Positions 18,513 through 26,975 are shown, counted from the first letter of the stretch. The stretch is DNA of 64,000 nt from DT-110 sp964342305 (GCA_964342305.1 CAYFGK010000012.1:16269-80268); one strand, 5' to 3'. Program-made: numbers and translations. The notes: generated by a model from the sequence alone, not told the origin.

Positions 18513-18615
18513 ATAAACTGTCGCATTGCGGATAGCATGCCTCGCCATTTAGTGAGAACTTGTGAACAGAAAGCGGTATTCAATCCGTTTTACAGATACC
18601 CAATTAAAAACAAAC

Positions 18616-19182
18616 ATGATGAATATTCGAAATGTATTGACCAGCGTGTTAGCCCTTTTTGTATTCTTGTCCTGTAATCAGGCCCAGGATGGCGATTCGG
18701 GTGAATCGAGCGCAGTAGATAAAGACCGTGTATTTCTTTCCCTGGAGGGGGATAGCCTGGATTACGTGGAAAAAAGTACGGAGACCTGGCAAAAGGAACT
18801 TTCTCCCATGGCGTTTAAAGTACTACGCCAGTCGGGTACCGAGCGTGCCTTTACCGGCGAACTGCTCGAGAATAAAAAGAAGGGTGTATACACCTGTGCC
18901 GGATGTGGCCTGGCGTTGTTTACGAGCTCCACTAAGTTTAAGTCGGGTACCGGCTGGCCCAGCTTTTATGCCCCTATCCGGAAAGATCACGTCTGGGAAA
19001 AAACTGATAACAGCCATGGTATGACCCGCACCGAGATACTTTGTGCACGCTGCGGAGGTCACCAGGGACATGTGTTCAATGATGGTCCTGCACCGACCGG
19101 CCTGCGCTATTGCATCAACTCGGCCAGCCTCGGATTCGTCGAAGTTAATCCCAAGAAGCTGGCGATCTTTGAGCAGGAATAG
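18616..19182 (+). CDS. msrB: Lipoprotein peptide-methionine (R)-S-oxide reductase
   Basis: 188 residues from the ATG at 18616. This start puts a lipoprotein signal (lipobox FLSC, Cys20) at the N-terminus, whereas the 54 nt of open frame upstream encode a charged, non-secretory stretch. The MsrB fold is clear: two Zn Cys pairs (CAGC and CARC), the FKSGTGWPSF substrate loop, and the resolving region GHVFNDGPAPTGLRYCINSASL with catalytic Cys in RYCINS. Known reaction: reduction of methionine-(R)-sulfoxide in proteins using thioredoxin-type donors. The lipobox suggests envelope protein repair rather than the usual cytoplasmic role. Confidence 0.92.
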   Translation: MMNIRNVLTSVLALFVFLSCNQAQDGDSGESSAVDKDRVFLSLEGDSLDYVEKSTETWQKELSPMAFKVLRQSGTERAFTGELLENKKKGVYTCAGCGLALFTSSTKFKSGTGWPSFYAPIRKDHVWEKTDNSHGMTRTEILCARCGGHQGHVFNDGPAPTGLRYCINSASLGFVEVNPKKLAIFEQE

Positions 19183-19263
19183 CATTTGGGTATTGTTCTT
19201 CACCATAGTAGGCTATCTTGAGAAAGCTACTGTCACTATTAGAGACCGGTAGGTCCGTGAAGT

Positions 19264-19317
19264 AATGATGAATGTTGAATGCTGAATAACCTTCCCCATC
19301 ATTCAACATTCATCATT
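19264..19317. terminator. 18-bp perfect inverted repeat built from TTCAACATT-type units
   Basis: AATGATGAATGTTGAATG (19264-19281) is the exact complement of 19300-19317, with an 18-nt loop. It lies between the convergent msrB and the minus-strand gene ending at 19323, so it may stop transcripts in both directions. It belongs to the ATTCAACATT/CATCATTCAG repeat family also seen at 27662, 41105 and 63903. Confidence 0.5.
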
Positions 19318-19322
19318 CAGAA

Positions 19323-20048
19323 TTAGCCCCCCTGATCTCCAACTTTCCCTTTCTCCCTTTCCTCTTTTTGTTTCCTCGCGATCTTCTGGTCATTATTGCT
19401 TTCGTAGATGGTGAACTGCTCGTATTTAACGGGGTCGCGCTCGGCCCAGATATCCTTACCGATGTTGCAGAGGACGATGAGTTCCTGATACATTTTGTTG
19501 CCTTGTTCGGTGCGGCGCTCCACGGCGATGTCGCGATCGGCCACTTTGTCCTGCTGAATATTGAGGGCATTTTCGAAGTTTTGCACGGCATCATGGATAC
19601 GGCGGATCACATTTTCGTTGACCCCCACGTCGGCGAGGAAGTCGATTTGCTGGCGGGCGACCCGCATCACCCGGCGTCCGCAGAAGATGAGCTGAGCGTC
19701 GGTCATGTCGCCGAGTTTGGCAGTGCCGAATTTGCGGTAACGCCCCGACCGGTTGCTGTACTTCATAGCCACGCGGGTCATGAGCGAGCGAATGGCCGAT
19801 TTGAGCTTTTCGGCGGCATCGTATTTCTTTTCGGTCATGAGCATTTGATCACCCACGAGTTCATCGTCGTCGGGCAGACCGCGAAACTTCTCACACATGG
19901 TTTGAAAGGTCTTGAGTCGGTCTTTGTCGTACCCATATTGCTGGAAAAGCTCGCGGTCGCGGATGGCGTACTTAAGCCGTTCGACACACATCAGGTAGAG
20001 GTCGGCATCCGGAAAGTTGTACTGGCGATGTACAGTTTGTTTTTTCAT
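19323..20048 (-). CDS. Helical protein of unknown function, 241 aa
   Basis: No signal peptide or membrane helix. Mostly charged helix; the central part (DADLYLMCVERLKYAIRDRE, LKSAIRSLMTRVAMKY, QIDFLADVGVNENVIRRIHD) is regular and the C-terminal tail KIARKQKEEREKGK is very basic. The NRSGRYRKFGTAKLGDMTDA segment could contact nucleic acid or a partner, but no family is recognised. A good promoter lies upstream, which supports the start at 20048. It is monocistronic. Confidence 0.7.
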   Translation of the reverse strand: MKKQTVHRQYNFPDADLYLMCVERLKYAIRDRELFQQYGYDKDRLKTFQTMCEKFRGLPDDDELVGDQMLMTEKKYDAAEKLKSAIRSLMTRVAMKYSNRSGRYRKFGTAKLGDMTDAQLIFCGRRVMRVARQQIDFLADVGVNENVIRRIHDAVQNFENALNIQQDKVADRDIAVERRTEQGNKMYQELIVLCNIGKDIWAERDPVKYEQFTIYESNNDQKIARKQKEEREKGKVGDQGG

Positions 20049-20068
20049 CGTCCAAAACGTTGTTTACG

Positions 20069-20099
20069 CAAAACTATGTGTTTTTAGTTGCAACGTCAA
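20069..20099 (-). promoter_or_regulatory. Bacteroidota-type promoter, TTG-N20-TAGTTTTG
   Basis: On the minus strand TTG (20099-20097) is followed by 20 nt and then TAGTTTTG (20076-20069), matching the TTTG/TAnnTTTG pattern of Bacteroidota housekeeping sigma. It lies about 20 nt before the ATG at 20048. Confidence 0.55.
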
Positions 20100-20233
20100 G
20101 TTTTTACGCTTGTATGTTCTTGGTTTTTAATGGTAATTTTATTTACTCAGATGATATTTTCCGACAATTTTTTTACTGACAAAAGAAAAAGTTGGTCGCG
20201 GTCAACTCTTTTTGGAAGCGGTTTAAATACCTA

Positions 20234-20251
20234 TTTTGGCGAAAGCCAAAA
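20234..20251 (+). repeat. GAAA-loop hairpin in the 5' leader of the DPP-IV gene
   Basis: TTTTGGCGAAAGCCAAAA is a perfect 7-bp stem with a GAAA tetraloop. The core ends 13 nt before the ATG at 20261. One of ten copies of the GGCGAAAGCC/GCCGAAAGGC family in the window. Confidence 0.8.
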
Positions 20252-20260
20252 AAACATACT

Positions 20261-22441
20261 ATGCAACGCATTCTCACGGTACTGGTATTCTTAACTATTT
20301 GCCTGACTGTTTACGGCCAGCCTGGCCGGGGTTCGCAGTGGACCGAAGACGGAAACGGATATTATCGTCTGCAGGGTGGTGCCATTACCCTGTTCCACCT
20401 GGATACACAGGAAGAAGAAACCGTAGTAAGTCAGGAGCAACTGGTTCCCGAGGGATCGGATGACCCCATTGCCATTCGCTCCTTTTCCTTTTCGGATGAC
20501 CGGCAGAAAGTGTTGCTTTTCACGAATACGCGCCGGGTATGGCGGTACGATACCCGTGGGGACTACTGGGTGCTGGATTTGAGTGATAACAGTCTGCACC
20601 AATTGGGGGCTGACCTGCCCGAAGCGTCTCTGATGTTCGCCAAATTTTCGCCGGATGCCGGCAGGGTAGCCTACGTCAGCAAACACAATATCTACGTGGA
20701 AGACCTGTCGGGCGGGGACATAACTATGCTTACCTCCTCCAACGGCACGCCCAAACTGATCAACGGCACCTTCGACTGGGCCTACGAGGAAGAGTTTAGC
20801 TGTCTCGATGGTTTTCGCTGGAGCCCCGATGGTACCCGGATCGCCTATTGGCAGATCGATGCCAATACCATTCGCGATTTTTATATGATCAATACCACGG
20901 ATTCTATCTACCCGTACACCATTCCGGTGGAATATCCGAAGGTAGGTGAATCCCCTTCTGCTTGCCGCCTGGGGGTCGTTGACCTGGAGTCAACGAAAAC
21001 TACCTGGATGAATGTCCCTGGTGATAATCGCCAACACTACATACCCCGCATGGAATGGGCCGATAATGACCAGTTGTTTTTGCAACAGCTCAATCGCAAG
21101 CAGAATGAGAGTAAGCTGATGCTGGCTTCCGCCAAAAATGGCACCGTACAGGAAGTCTTTGCGGAAAAGGACGACGCCTGGATCAGTGTCCGCAGCAGCT
21201 GGGAAAATGGTAATGGCTGGCGGTGGATTGAAGATGGTGAGGCCTTTTTGTGGATTACCGAAATGGACGGATGGCGACACGTGTACCGCATCGGTAAGAA
21301 CGGGGGAGAACCCAAACTGGTAACAACGGATGATATGGACGTTATCAACCCCCTGCGCGTAGCGGAGGAGGAGGGTTTCCTGTATTTCACAGCTTCGCCC
21401 GGGCAGGCTACCGAATCCTATCTGTATCGCACCCGCCTGGACGGTAAAGGAGCGGCCGAGCGCATTACCCCCGAAGTTCAGGAGGGAAGCCATAGCTATC
21501 AGATATCCCCCAATGGTGCGTATGCTTTCCACAGCTTCTCTAATTACTACACGCCTCCGATGAGGGAATGGATTTCGCTACCCGAACACGAAGCACTGAC
21601 CGAAGGGGAAGGTATCGCGGACAGCTTTGATCCTTCCGCCAAAGAAAAATCGAACGTTTCTTTTTTCACGGTGACCACCGAAGACGACATCGAGATGGAC
21701 GGATGGATGGCTAAACCCGCTGATTTTGATCCTTCCAAGAAGTATCCGGTTCTTTTTTATGTGTACAGTGAACCGGCCGCACAGACGGTCGTCAATCGGT
21801 TTGGTACCGGTCGGAACAGCCTGTATCAGGGCGATCTGACCGGCGACGGATACATCTACATCTCGGTCGATGGACGCGGGACACCGGCACCCAAGGGGCG
21901 GGAGTGGCGTAAAGCTATTTATCGCAAGATCGGGGTCATTAATATTCGCGACCAGGCCATGGCCTGTAAAAAGCTGCTGGAGACCCACGACTACCTCGAT
22001 CCGGAGCGCGTGGCGGTCCACGGCTGGAGTGGGGGAGGATCTACTACCCTGAATCTGCTTTTTCAATACCCCGACCTGTACCAGACGGGAATTGCCGTGG
22101 CGGCCGTTGCCAACCAATTGACGTACGACAATATCTACCAGGAGCGCTACATGGGCGTACCACAGGAAAACCGGGAAGATTTCGTACAGGGCTCACCGGT
22201 CACCCACGCCAAAAACCTGGAGGGAAATCTCCTGTACATCCACGGTACCGGCGACGATAATGTGCACTACCAGAACGCCGAAATGCTGGTCAATGAATTG
22301 ATCAAGCACAATAAGGTTTTCCAGTTCATGCCGTACCCCAATCGCTCACACGGCATTTACGAAGGGGAAGGTACGCGCCGTCATTTGTCGTCACTGTTCA
22401 CGAGTTTCTTGCGTACGCATTGCCCGCCGGGTGGGAGATAG
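20261..22441 (+). CDS. Dipeptidyl-peptidase IV-type serine peptidase (S9B)
   Basis: 726 residues from the ATG at 20261, which opens into a signal peptide (MQRILTVLVFLTICLTVYG, then QPGRG). An N-terminal beta-propeller contains FDWAYEEEF, the DPP-IV Glu-Glu motif that holds the substrate amino terminus. The alpha/beta-hydrolase domain carries the nucleophile in HGWSGGGST, Asp in the GTGDDNVH segment and His in RSHGIYE, so the triad is complete. Known role: release of X-Pro dipeptides from peptide N-termini in the periplasm. Strong family match by motif order and length. Confidence 0.92.
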   Translation: MQRILTVLVFLTICLTVYGQPGRGSQWTEDGNGYYRLQGGAITLFHLDTQEEETVVSQEQLVPEGSDDPIAIRSFSFSDDRQKVLLFTNTRRVWRYDTRGDYWVLDLSDNSLHQLGADLPEASLMFAKFSPDAGRVAYVSKHNIYVEDLSGGDITMLTSSNGTPKLINGTFDWAYEEEFSCLDGFRWSPDGTRIAYWQIDANTIRDFYMINTTDSIYPYTIPVEYPKVGESPSACRLGVVDLESTKTTWMNVPGDNRQHYIPRMEWADNDQLFLQQLNRKQNESKLMLASAKNGTVQEVFAEKDDAWISVRSSWENGNGWRWIEDGEAFLWITEMDGWRHVYRIGKNGGEPKLVTTDDMDVINPLRVAEEEGFLYFTASPGQATESYLYRTRLDGKGAAERITPEVQEGSHSYQISPNGAYAFHSFSNYYTPPMREWISLPEHEALTEGEGIADSFDPSAKEKSNVSFFTVTTEDDIEMDGWMAKPADFDPSKKYPVLFYVYSEPAAQTVVNRFGTGRNSLYQGDLTGDGYIYISVDGRGTPAPKGREWRKAIYRKIGVINIRDQAMACKKLLETHDYLDPERVAVHGWSGGGSTTLNLLFQYPDLYQTGIAVAAVANQLTYDNIYQERYMGVPQENREDFVQGSPVTHAKNLEGNLLYIHGTGDDNVHYQNAEMLVNELIKHNKVFQFMPYPNRSHGIYEGEGTRRHLSSLFTSFLRTHCPPGGR

Positions 22442-22444
22442 GAT

Positions 22445-22467
22445 GTCGATCCTCCGGATCGACTTTT
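22445..22467 (+). terminator. Rho-independent terminator after the DPP-IV gene
   Basis: GTCGATCC, loop TCC, GGATCGAC, then TTTT. The perfect 8-bp stem begins four nt after the stop codon. Confidence 0.7.
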
Positions 22468-22515
22468 CATGAACCTAGAATTATTGCTTTTTGACCCGCC
22501 GCGCTACTGGATCGA

Positions 22516-22620
22516 CGGGGAATTGGAGAATTGGGGAATTGGAGAATTGGGGATTTGGGGAAAGGGAGAAAGGGGGATTTGGAGAATTGGGGAAAGGGAG
22601 AAAGGGAGAATTGGGGAGCG
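22516..22620 (+). repeat. Purine-rich GGAGAATTGGGG / GGGAAAGGGAGAAA array
   Basis: Degenerate tandem units of GGAGAATTGGGGAATT and AGGGAGAAAGGG alternate over about 105 bp. All units lie on the same strand, leaving a purine-rich plus strand. No protein-coding sense is visible. Confidence 0.8.
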
Positions 22621-22650
22621 GTATCGTTCCGATAACCCCAATCCATGTAG

Positions 22651-22670
22651 AGACGCGATTTATCGCGTCT
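22651..22670. repeat. AGACGCGAT-TT-ATCGCGTCT palindrome
   Basis: A 9-bp perfect inverted repeat with a 2-nt loop. From memory, GTAGAGACGCGAT...ATCGCGTC-type palindromes occur as dispersed elements in several bacterial genomes. Only one copy was seen here. Confidence 0.65.
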
Positions 22671-22777
22671 TACGCTTCATTATATAGAAACATAAAACGT
22701 CCTACAGTCGCTGGCTTTTCGTGAATCATGGGATTTCAATGGCACCCGTCGTGAAAAGGGAACAATCCATTACCTCA

Positions 22778-22814
22778 CTGCGTTAGGTACTATTGAAACG
22801 CAGACAGTGTACAC
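22778..22814. promoter_or_regulatory. Candidate TetR-family operator
   Basis: CTGCGTT (22778-22784) and AACGCAG (22797-22803) form a 7-bp inverted repeat with a 12-bp spacer, followed by the palindrome GTGTACAC (22807-22814), just before the start of the TetR gene. TetR regulators commonly bind such a site to repress themselves. Inference only. Confidence 0.35.
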
Positions 22815-22820
22815 ATAAAC

Positions 22821-23399
22821 ATGGCCAGAGTAAAAGACCCATCAAAAATTGATCGGCTGTTTGACGCAGCCCTCCGCCACGTATTGGAAACCGGCTATGC
22901 CGGTTTAAAAATGGCGGAAGTTGCCAAAGAAGCCGGCGTGGCGACCGGCACCATATACACTTATTTCGATGGAAAGGCAGACCTGATTAATCAGCTCTAT
23001 CGCTACCTCAAGCAGCAAAAAATGGCTGCCATCATGAAGGAGCATGATACCGATGCCCCTCTGCCACAGCAAATAAAATTACTTTGGACAAATTACTTCC
23101 GGGATGCGCTCGGGGCTCCGGTACGTAATCATTTTATCAGGCAATACGAATATTCCGACCTGCTGGATGAAGAATCCAAAGCCATGCACCGGGCTGCTTA
23201 CGTACCCGTTTACGCTCTCCTGGAAAAGGCAAAAAAGGCGGGCCTCATCCGTCAACTTCCCGTCGATACTATGACTGCATTCCTGATCGGTGGAGCTAAT
23301 GAAATTGCCCACGAAGGATTTGGTAAACAACTCAATCTGCAAGAGCAGGATATTGAGCAGTGTTACCAGTTGGCGTGGGGAGCGATTAAACAGGTATGA
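22821..23399 (+). CDS. TetR/AcrR-family transcriptional regulator
   Basis: 192 residues. The N-terminal helix-turn-helix is typical: ALRHVLETGYAGLKMAEVAK, then EAGVATGTIYTYFDGKADLI. The C-terminal ligand domain is diverged, so the effector is unknown. The last codons lie inside a GGTATGA heptamer array, which supplies the stop codon (GTA TGA). The yellow/MRJP-like gene 135 bp downstream on the same strand is the likeliest target besides itself. Confidence 0.9.
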   Translation: MARVKDPSKIDRLFDAALRHVLETGYAGLKMAEVAKEAGVATGTIYTYFDGKADLINQLYRYLKQQKMAAIMKEHDTDAPLPQQIKLLWTNYFRDALGAPVRNHFIRQYEYSDLLDEESKAMHRAAYVPVYALLEKAKKAGLIRQLPVDTMTAFLIGGANEIAHEGFGKQLNLQEQDIEQCYQLAWGAIKQV

Positions 23400-23427
23400 G
23401 GTATGAGGTTTGAGGTTTGAGGTGTGG
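23393..23427 (+). repeat. GGTATGA/GGTTTGA heptamer array across the tetR stop codon
   Basis: Five consecutive heptamers: GGTATGA, GGTATGA, GGTTTGA, GGTTTGA, GGTGTGG. The first unit contains the stop codon of the TetR gene. Confidence 0.85.
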
Positions 23428-23534
23428 GGGTTGCCACCTTCGCCCTTTCGGGCCTGGGTGATCTGGGAGAGTTTGAGGTTTTCTTCATTCGTTGGCAGGA
23501 AATCCATATCTTTATACTGAATAAATATTCATCT

Positions 23535-24662
23535 ATGAAGTGGCTATGGCGTTTCCTCCGGGTTTTTCTGCTGTTCATCCTGGTCTTGTGTATTGGTATA
23601 TACCTGCGATACGGAGGGGGCAAGGAGCACGTGGACATGAGCACCAATCCCCGCTACGGTTCCGCCCAGTTGGAAGAAGTGATCGCTTATCCCGAGCCGA
23701 TCGGTAACGTGGCAGCTACTAAGGATACCAGTGCGGAGGTACGGATTTTTTTCACCGTTCATCCCGAAAGTCGACCGGACTCCAATAAGCTCCTGGAAAT
23801 TAGGGACGGAAAAGCGAGCCCCTATCCGGACCGGGAGGCTCAGGAAATCTTTAACACACCACTGGGCGTGTTCACCGATACCCACCACCGGTTGTGGGTG
23901 ATCGATCACGGAAACCACGGATTTGATTCGGTCACGCTGACGGCCTTCGATCTGCGCACCGATCAAATGGTTCACCGGTATGCTTTTCCGCGGGAGGTAG
24001 CCCGCCGGTTGTCCTTTTTCAACGACCTCAGCGTATCGCCCGATGGTCAAAAGATCGTAGTGGCAAACGTAAGTTTTTTTGGCAAGAAGCCCAGTATAGC
24101 AACTTACAACCTGGTAACCGGTCAGGCCATGAACCGACTGATCAATGATCATTCCCTGCGTCACCAGGATCTGGTACCAGTGACCCCCACCAAAAAAATG
24201 CGCTTTTTCGGTGGTTTGGTCGATCTGCTGACCGGGGTGGATGGCATCGACTTCAGTCGGGATGGCCGGTATGTGTATTACGCAGCCATGGGCCATTCCG
24301 GATTGTTCCGCATACCTACCGAGGACCTGTTCAATCCTGATTTGACGGAATTGGAGCTGTCCACGGCCATTGAATACATCGATGATAAACCCCTGACCGA
24401 CGGTATTCGCACCGACCATACCGGAAATGTCTACCTGACCGACATTGAGCATCAGGGGATTTACGTCATTCCTCCCGGTGGAGAAGGATTCACCCTCATC
24501 AAAGACGAGCGCATCGATTGGGCCGATGGCCTGTCCCTCGGAGCCGATGGATTTATGTATCTCGCCGACAGCGATATTCCGAACCAGATGCTGCAATCGA
24601 AAAAACACATCGCGAAGAACGCGCCGTACCGGATATTCCGGTTCCCGGTTCTACAGAAGTAA
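23535..24662 (+). CDS. Membrane-anchored yellow/major royal jelly-like beta-propeller protein
   Basis: 375 residues from the ATG at 23535. That start gives an N-terminal hydrophobic anchor (WLWRFLRVFLLFILVLCIGI), whereas the open frame upstream runs back into the repeat array. The rest reads as a six-bladed propeller. Motifs shared with the bacterial MRJP/yellow family include FNTPLGVFTDTHHRLWVIDHG, NDLSVSPDG, GVDGIDFSRDGRYVYYAAMG, ADGLSLGADGFMYLADSD and APYRIFRFPV. Bacterial members are of unknown substrate and are sometimes called gluconolactonase-like. Probably envelope-located. Confidence 0.8.
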   Translation: MKWLWRFLRVFLLFILVLCIGIYLRYGGGKEHVDMSTNPRYGSAQLEEVIAYPEPIGNVAATKDTSAEVRIFFTVHPESRPDSNKLLEIRDGKASPYPDREAQEIFNTPLGVFTDTHHRLWVIDHGNHGFDSVTLTAFDLRTDQMVHRYAFPREVARRLSFFNDLSVSPDGQKIVVANVSFFGKKPSIATYNLVTGQAMNRLINDHSLRHQDLVPVTPTKKMRFFGGLVDLLTGVDGIDFSRDGRYVYYAAMGHSGLFRIPTEDLFNPDLTELELSTAIEYIDDKPLTDGIRTDHTGNVYLTDIEHQGIYVIPPGGEGFTLIKDERIDWADGLSLGADGFMYLADSDIPNQMLQSKKHIAKNAPYRIFRFPVLQK

Positions 24663-24664
24663 TC

Positions 24665-24738
24665 CTTTCCCTTTTCTGTTTGTGAAACACATCGGGATTA
24701 CTAAGAGCTATTTTATTTCACCAACAGAAAAGGGAAAG
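24665..24738. terminator. 16-bp inverted repeat between convergent genes
   Basis: CTTTCCCTTTTCTGTT (24665-24680) is complementary to 24723-24738. An inner GTGAAA/TTTCAC pair shortens the loop. It lies between the yellow-like gene and the convergent pseudouridine synthase, so it probably acts in both directions, though no long T-run follows. Confidence 0.5.
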
Positions 24739-24748
24739 AGTACTTGTA

Positions 24749-25624
24749 TCAATACCGCTCTTTTTCCCGGTCCAGCGTCTTATCAAAGCGCCTGGGTGGG
24801 TTGATCCGCAACACCACTGGTTTTTCGGTAACCGGGTGGAGGAAACTAAGTTGGGTAGCACACAGGAATAGTCCCTTGCCCAAAATGGTCTTTTGGCCGG
24901 CGGCGTATTGTTTATCCCCCAGGATGAGGTGCCCTGCCTGGCGCATGTGGATGCGCAACTGGTGGGTTCTGCCCGTGATCGGGTGTAGTTTGACCAGAGC
25001 CAGGTGTTTGTATACCCGCGAGGGCACAGTCCGCACGGTCCGGTATTCGGTGACCGCTGGCTTGCCCTGAATGGCCTGGTCGATGGATCCTTTTTCTTCC
25101 GGTTGGCCGTGTACGATGGCCGTGTATTCCTTGCGCACCTCGTTCTCTTCGAAGGCTTTGCCCATGCGGATGAGGGCCTCCTTGGTCTTGGCGAGCACTA
25201 CCAGCCCTTTAGTCGGCAGATCAATGCGGTGTACGGCGACGGGGCGGGGCAGGGCATCGGATGCCGGCGATGGCTTTTCCGTGCCGGCCACGGCATTTTC
25301 CACCGTCTTGATCCGGTTGCCATTCACGGCAATGCCGGCGGGTTTGTTGATCACCAGCAGATGATCGTCTTCGTAGACAACCGGGAGTTTTTTGTCGAAC
25401 GAGCGGGCTTTGCTTACGCCACTGCCCGTCAATTCCAGGCTATCTCCCTCGCGCAGGGCGGTACTGAATTGAGCTACCTGCCCGTTTACGAGCAGGCGCC
25501 CGGTGGCGATGGCTTTTTTTACCGCCGTTTTGCTTCCCAAAAGCGGGAATGCGGTTTTGCAATAATCGACCAGGGACGTTCCGGGCGATATTTGTTCCAC
25601 GCGATGGTGCTGAGTAATCGACAT
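24749..25624 (-). CDS. RluA-family pseudouridine synthase
   Basis: 291 residues. An N-terminal S4-like RNA-binding part (GSKTAVKKAIATGRLLVNGQ) is followed by the catalytic domain VVYEDDHLLVINKPAGIAV and the catalytic Asp in HRIDLPTKGLVVLAK; the usual HRLDRxTSG is changed to HRIDLPTKG. Later motifs are HPITGRTHQLRIHMRQAG and LGDKQY. Known role: uridine isomerisation in 23S rRNA or tRNA; the exact target cannot be read. A GAAA-loop hairpin lies 12 nt before the start. Confidence 0.9.
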   Translation of the reverse strand: MSITQHHRVEQISPGTSLVDYCKTAFPLLGSKTAVKKAIATGRLLVNGQVAQFSTALREGDSLELTGSGVSKARSFDKKLPVVYEDDHLLVINKPAGIAVNGNRIKTVENAVAGTEKPSPASDALPRPVAVHRIDLPTKGLVVLAKTKEALIRMGKAFEENEVRKEYTAIVHGQPEEKGSIDQAIQGKPAVTEYRTVRTVPSRVYKHLALVKLHPITGRTHQLRIHMRQAGHLILGDKQYAAGQKTILGKGLFLCATQLSFLHPVTEKPVVLRINPPRRFDKTLDREKERY

Positions 25625-25632
25625 AGGTTTTC

Positions 25633-25646
25633 TTTTGCCGAAAGGC
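25633..25646. repeat. GCCGAAAGGC hairpin copy upstream of the pseudouridine synthase start
   Basis: TTTTGCCGAAAGGC; the core is at 25637-25646, 12 nt before the minus-strand ATG at 25624. Member of the ten-copy hairpin family. Confidence 0.8.
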
Positions 25647-25672
25647 TAATCAACTAATAAAGATACGATGAT

Positions 25673-26836
25673 TCAGCCCATTTTCTCCAGGGAATCCTCG
25701 ATATCTTCCCAGAGCCACTCCGGATCTTCCAGGCCAATGTAGAAACGCACCAACTGAAAGGGCAGGGGACTATCCGTTCTGCCCGGCACCTGATGGAACA
25801 GGGCATTCGGAAGGACCAGTGATTCGTGCCCGCCCCAGGAGACGGCCATGCTGAATCGTTCCAGCCGGTCGGCAAAAGCGTCGACTTCCCGAATCTCTTC
25901 GGTATCCAGTACAATGCTGAATAGGCCACCGGCTCCTTTCATCTGCTTGCGGGCCAGTTCGTACTGCGGAAAGCTGGGGAGAAAGGGGAAAAGGACCTGT
26001 CGCACCCGGGGGTGCTGCTCCAGTTGCTGAGCCAGTTTTCGGGCGCTGGCATCACTGCGCTGCATCCGTAATTCCAGGGTCCGTAAACCACGGATAACCA
26101 AGGCCGCATCCTGTGGCGATAAGATGCCTCCCAGGGCCATGAATTCGTGGCTGTAGAGCTTTTCCAGGTGCTTGCGCGATCCGCACACGATGCCGCAGGT
26201 AGCATCACTGTGCCCGTTCAGGTATTTGGTGCCGGCGTGGACTACCAGATCAATACCAAAATCGGCGGCCCGCTGAAAAATGGGCGTAGCGCAACTGTTA
26301 TCGATACAGGTCATGATGCCGTGGTCCCGGGCCAGTTCACTACAGGCCTTCAGGTCCTGCAACTCAAAGGTCATGGAATTGGGGCTTTCCAGGAATAATA
26401 ATTTGGTGTTGGGTTGAATGACCTTTTCGATCTCGTCCACTCCGCGCGCATCCACGTAAGTACGCTCCACGCCAAAACGCTGCAGAAAACCATCGAGAAT
26501 GACCTGGGTAAAAGCATAGGGTTTCTGGACACTGATGATGTGATCACCGGTATTTACACAGGAGAGAATAGCTGCCGCAAGGGCCCCGCTACCGGTAGCA
26601 AAGGCCAGGGCTTCCTCCGTTCCACACAATTCGGCCATTTTACGGCGCAGGATCTCTACGGTGGGGTTATTTCCGCGGGTATATACGTGAGTATCCATGG
26701 GGCTGATCAAAGCTTCCCGGAAAGCGGCGACAGTAGGGAAGGCGTAGTTGCTGGAGGTCATTACGGGCGGGGCAATGGCGTTGTAATACCGTTCCCGCTC
26801 TTCGCCCGTATGGAACAGGGTTTTGCTGAGCTTCAT
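25673..26836 (-). CDS. Cys/Met metabolism PLP-dependent enzyme (cystathionine gamma-synthase/beta-lyase family)
   Basis: 387 residues from the ATG at 26836 (MKLSKTLFHTGEE). The open frame continues 249 nt upstream but there overlaps the divergent gene and has no family similarity. Seen: VYTRGNNPTVEILRRKMAEL with the Tyr/Arg phosphate contact, FATGSGALAAAILS, IDNSCATPIFQ, and the PLP-binding Lys in VHAGTKYLNGHSD. Known chemistry: beta/gamma elimination or replacement on cystathionine, homocysteine or methionine. The specific substrate cannot be assigned. It sits 48 bp upstream of the pseudouridine synthase on the same strand. Confidence 0.9.
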   Translation of the reverse strand: MKLSKTLFHTGEERERYYNAIAPPVMTSSNYAFPTVAAFREALISPMDTHVYTRGNNPTVEILRRKMAELCGTEEALAFATGSGALAAAILSCVNTGDHIISVQKPYAFTQVILDGFLQRFGVERTYVDARGVDEIEKVIQPNTKLLFLESPNSMTFELQDLKACSELARDHGIMTCIDNSCATPIFQRAADFGIDLVVHAGTKYLNGHSDATCGIVCGSRKHLEKLYSHEFMALGGILSPQDAALVIRGLRTLELRMQRSDASARKLAQQLEQHPRVRQVLFPFLPSFPQYELARKQMKGAGGLFSIVLDTEEIREVDAFADRLERFSMAVSWGGHESLVLPNALFHQVPGRTDSPLPFQLVRFYIGLEDPEWLWEDIEDSLEKMG

Positions 26837-26852
26837 TTTTTGCGGGAATATA

Positions 26853-26860
26853 CAAAGATA
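26853..26860 (-). promoter_or_regulatory. Candidate -7 box for the PLP-enzyme gene
   Basis: The minus strand reads TATCTTTG, an exact TAnnTTTG match, 17 nt before the ATG at 26836. No convincing -33 TTG at the right distance. Confidence 0.4.
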
Positions 26861-26975
26861 CCCCAGTCCAACGAATGCGATGGGTAGCAATACTTCCCCT
26901 GGTGGGGATTTAGCTGGCACGGCTTCGTGTGTATCCCGCCAGTTCTTTATATTTTCCGGAAAAAGGAAATCACAT

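Larger units (their letters stand above)
22442..22820. other. 379-bp non-coding region with purine-rich repeats
   Basis: The region holds the terminator above, a purine-rich array of GGAGAATTGGGG and GGGAAAGGGAGAAA units (22516-22620), a 9-bp palindrome AGACGCGAT/ATCGCGTCT (22651-22670) and a candidate TetR operator near the right end. No reading frame here has coding character. Confidence 0.7.

Noticed and set aside
19368..20087. A 239-codon plus frame
   Set aside because: Mirror of the minus gene 19323-20048; the minus gene has a good promoter and protein-like composition.
23544..24608. A 354-codon minus frame
   Set aside because: Antisense to the yellow/MRJP-like gene, which has clear family motifs.
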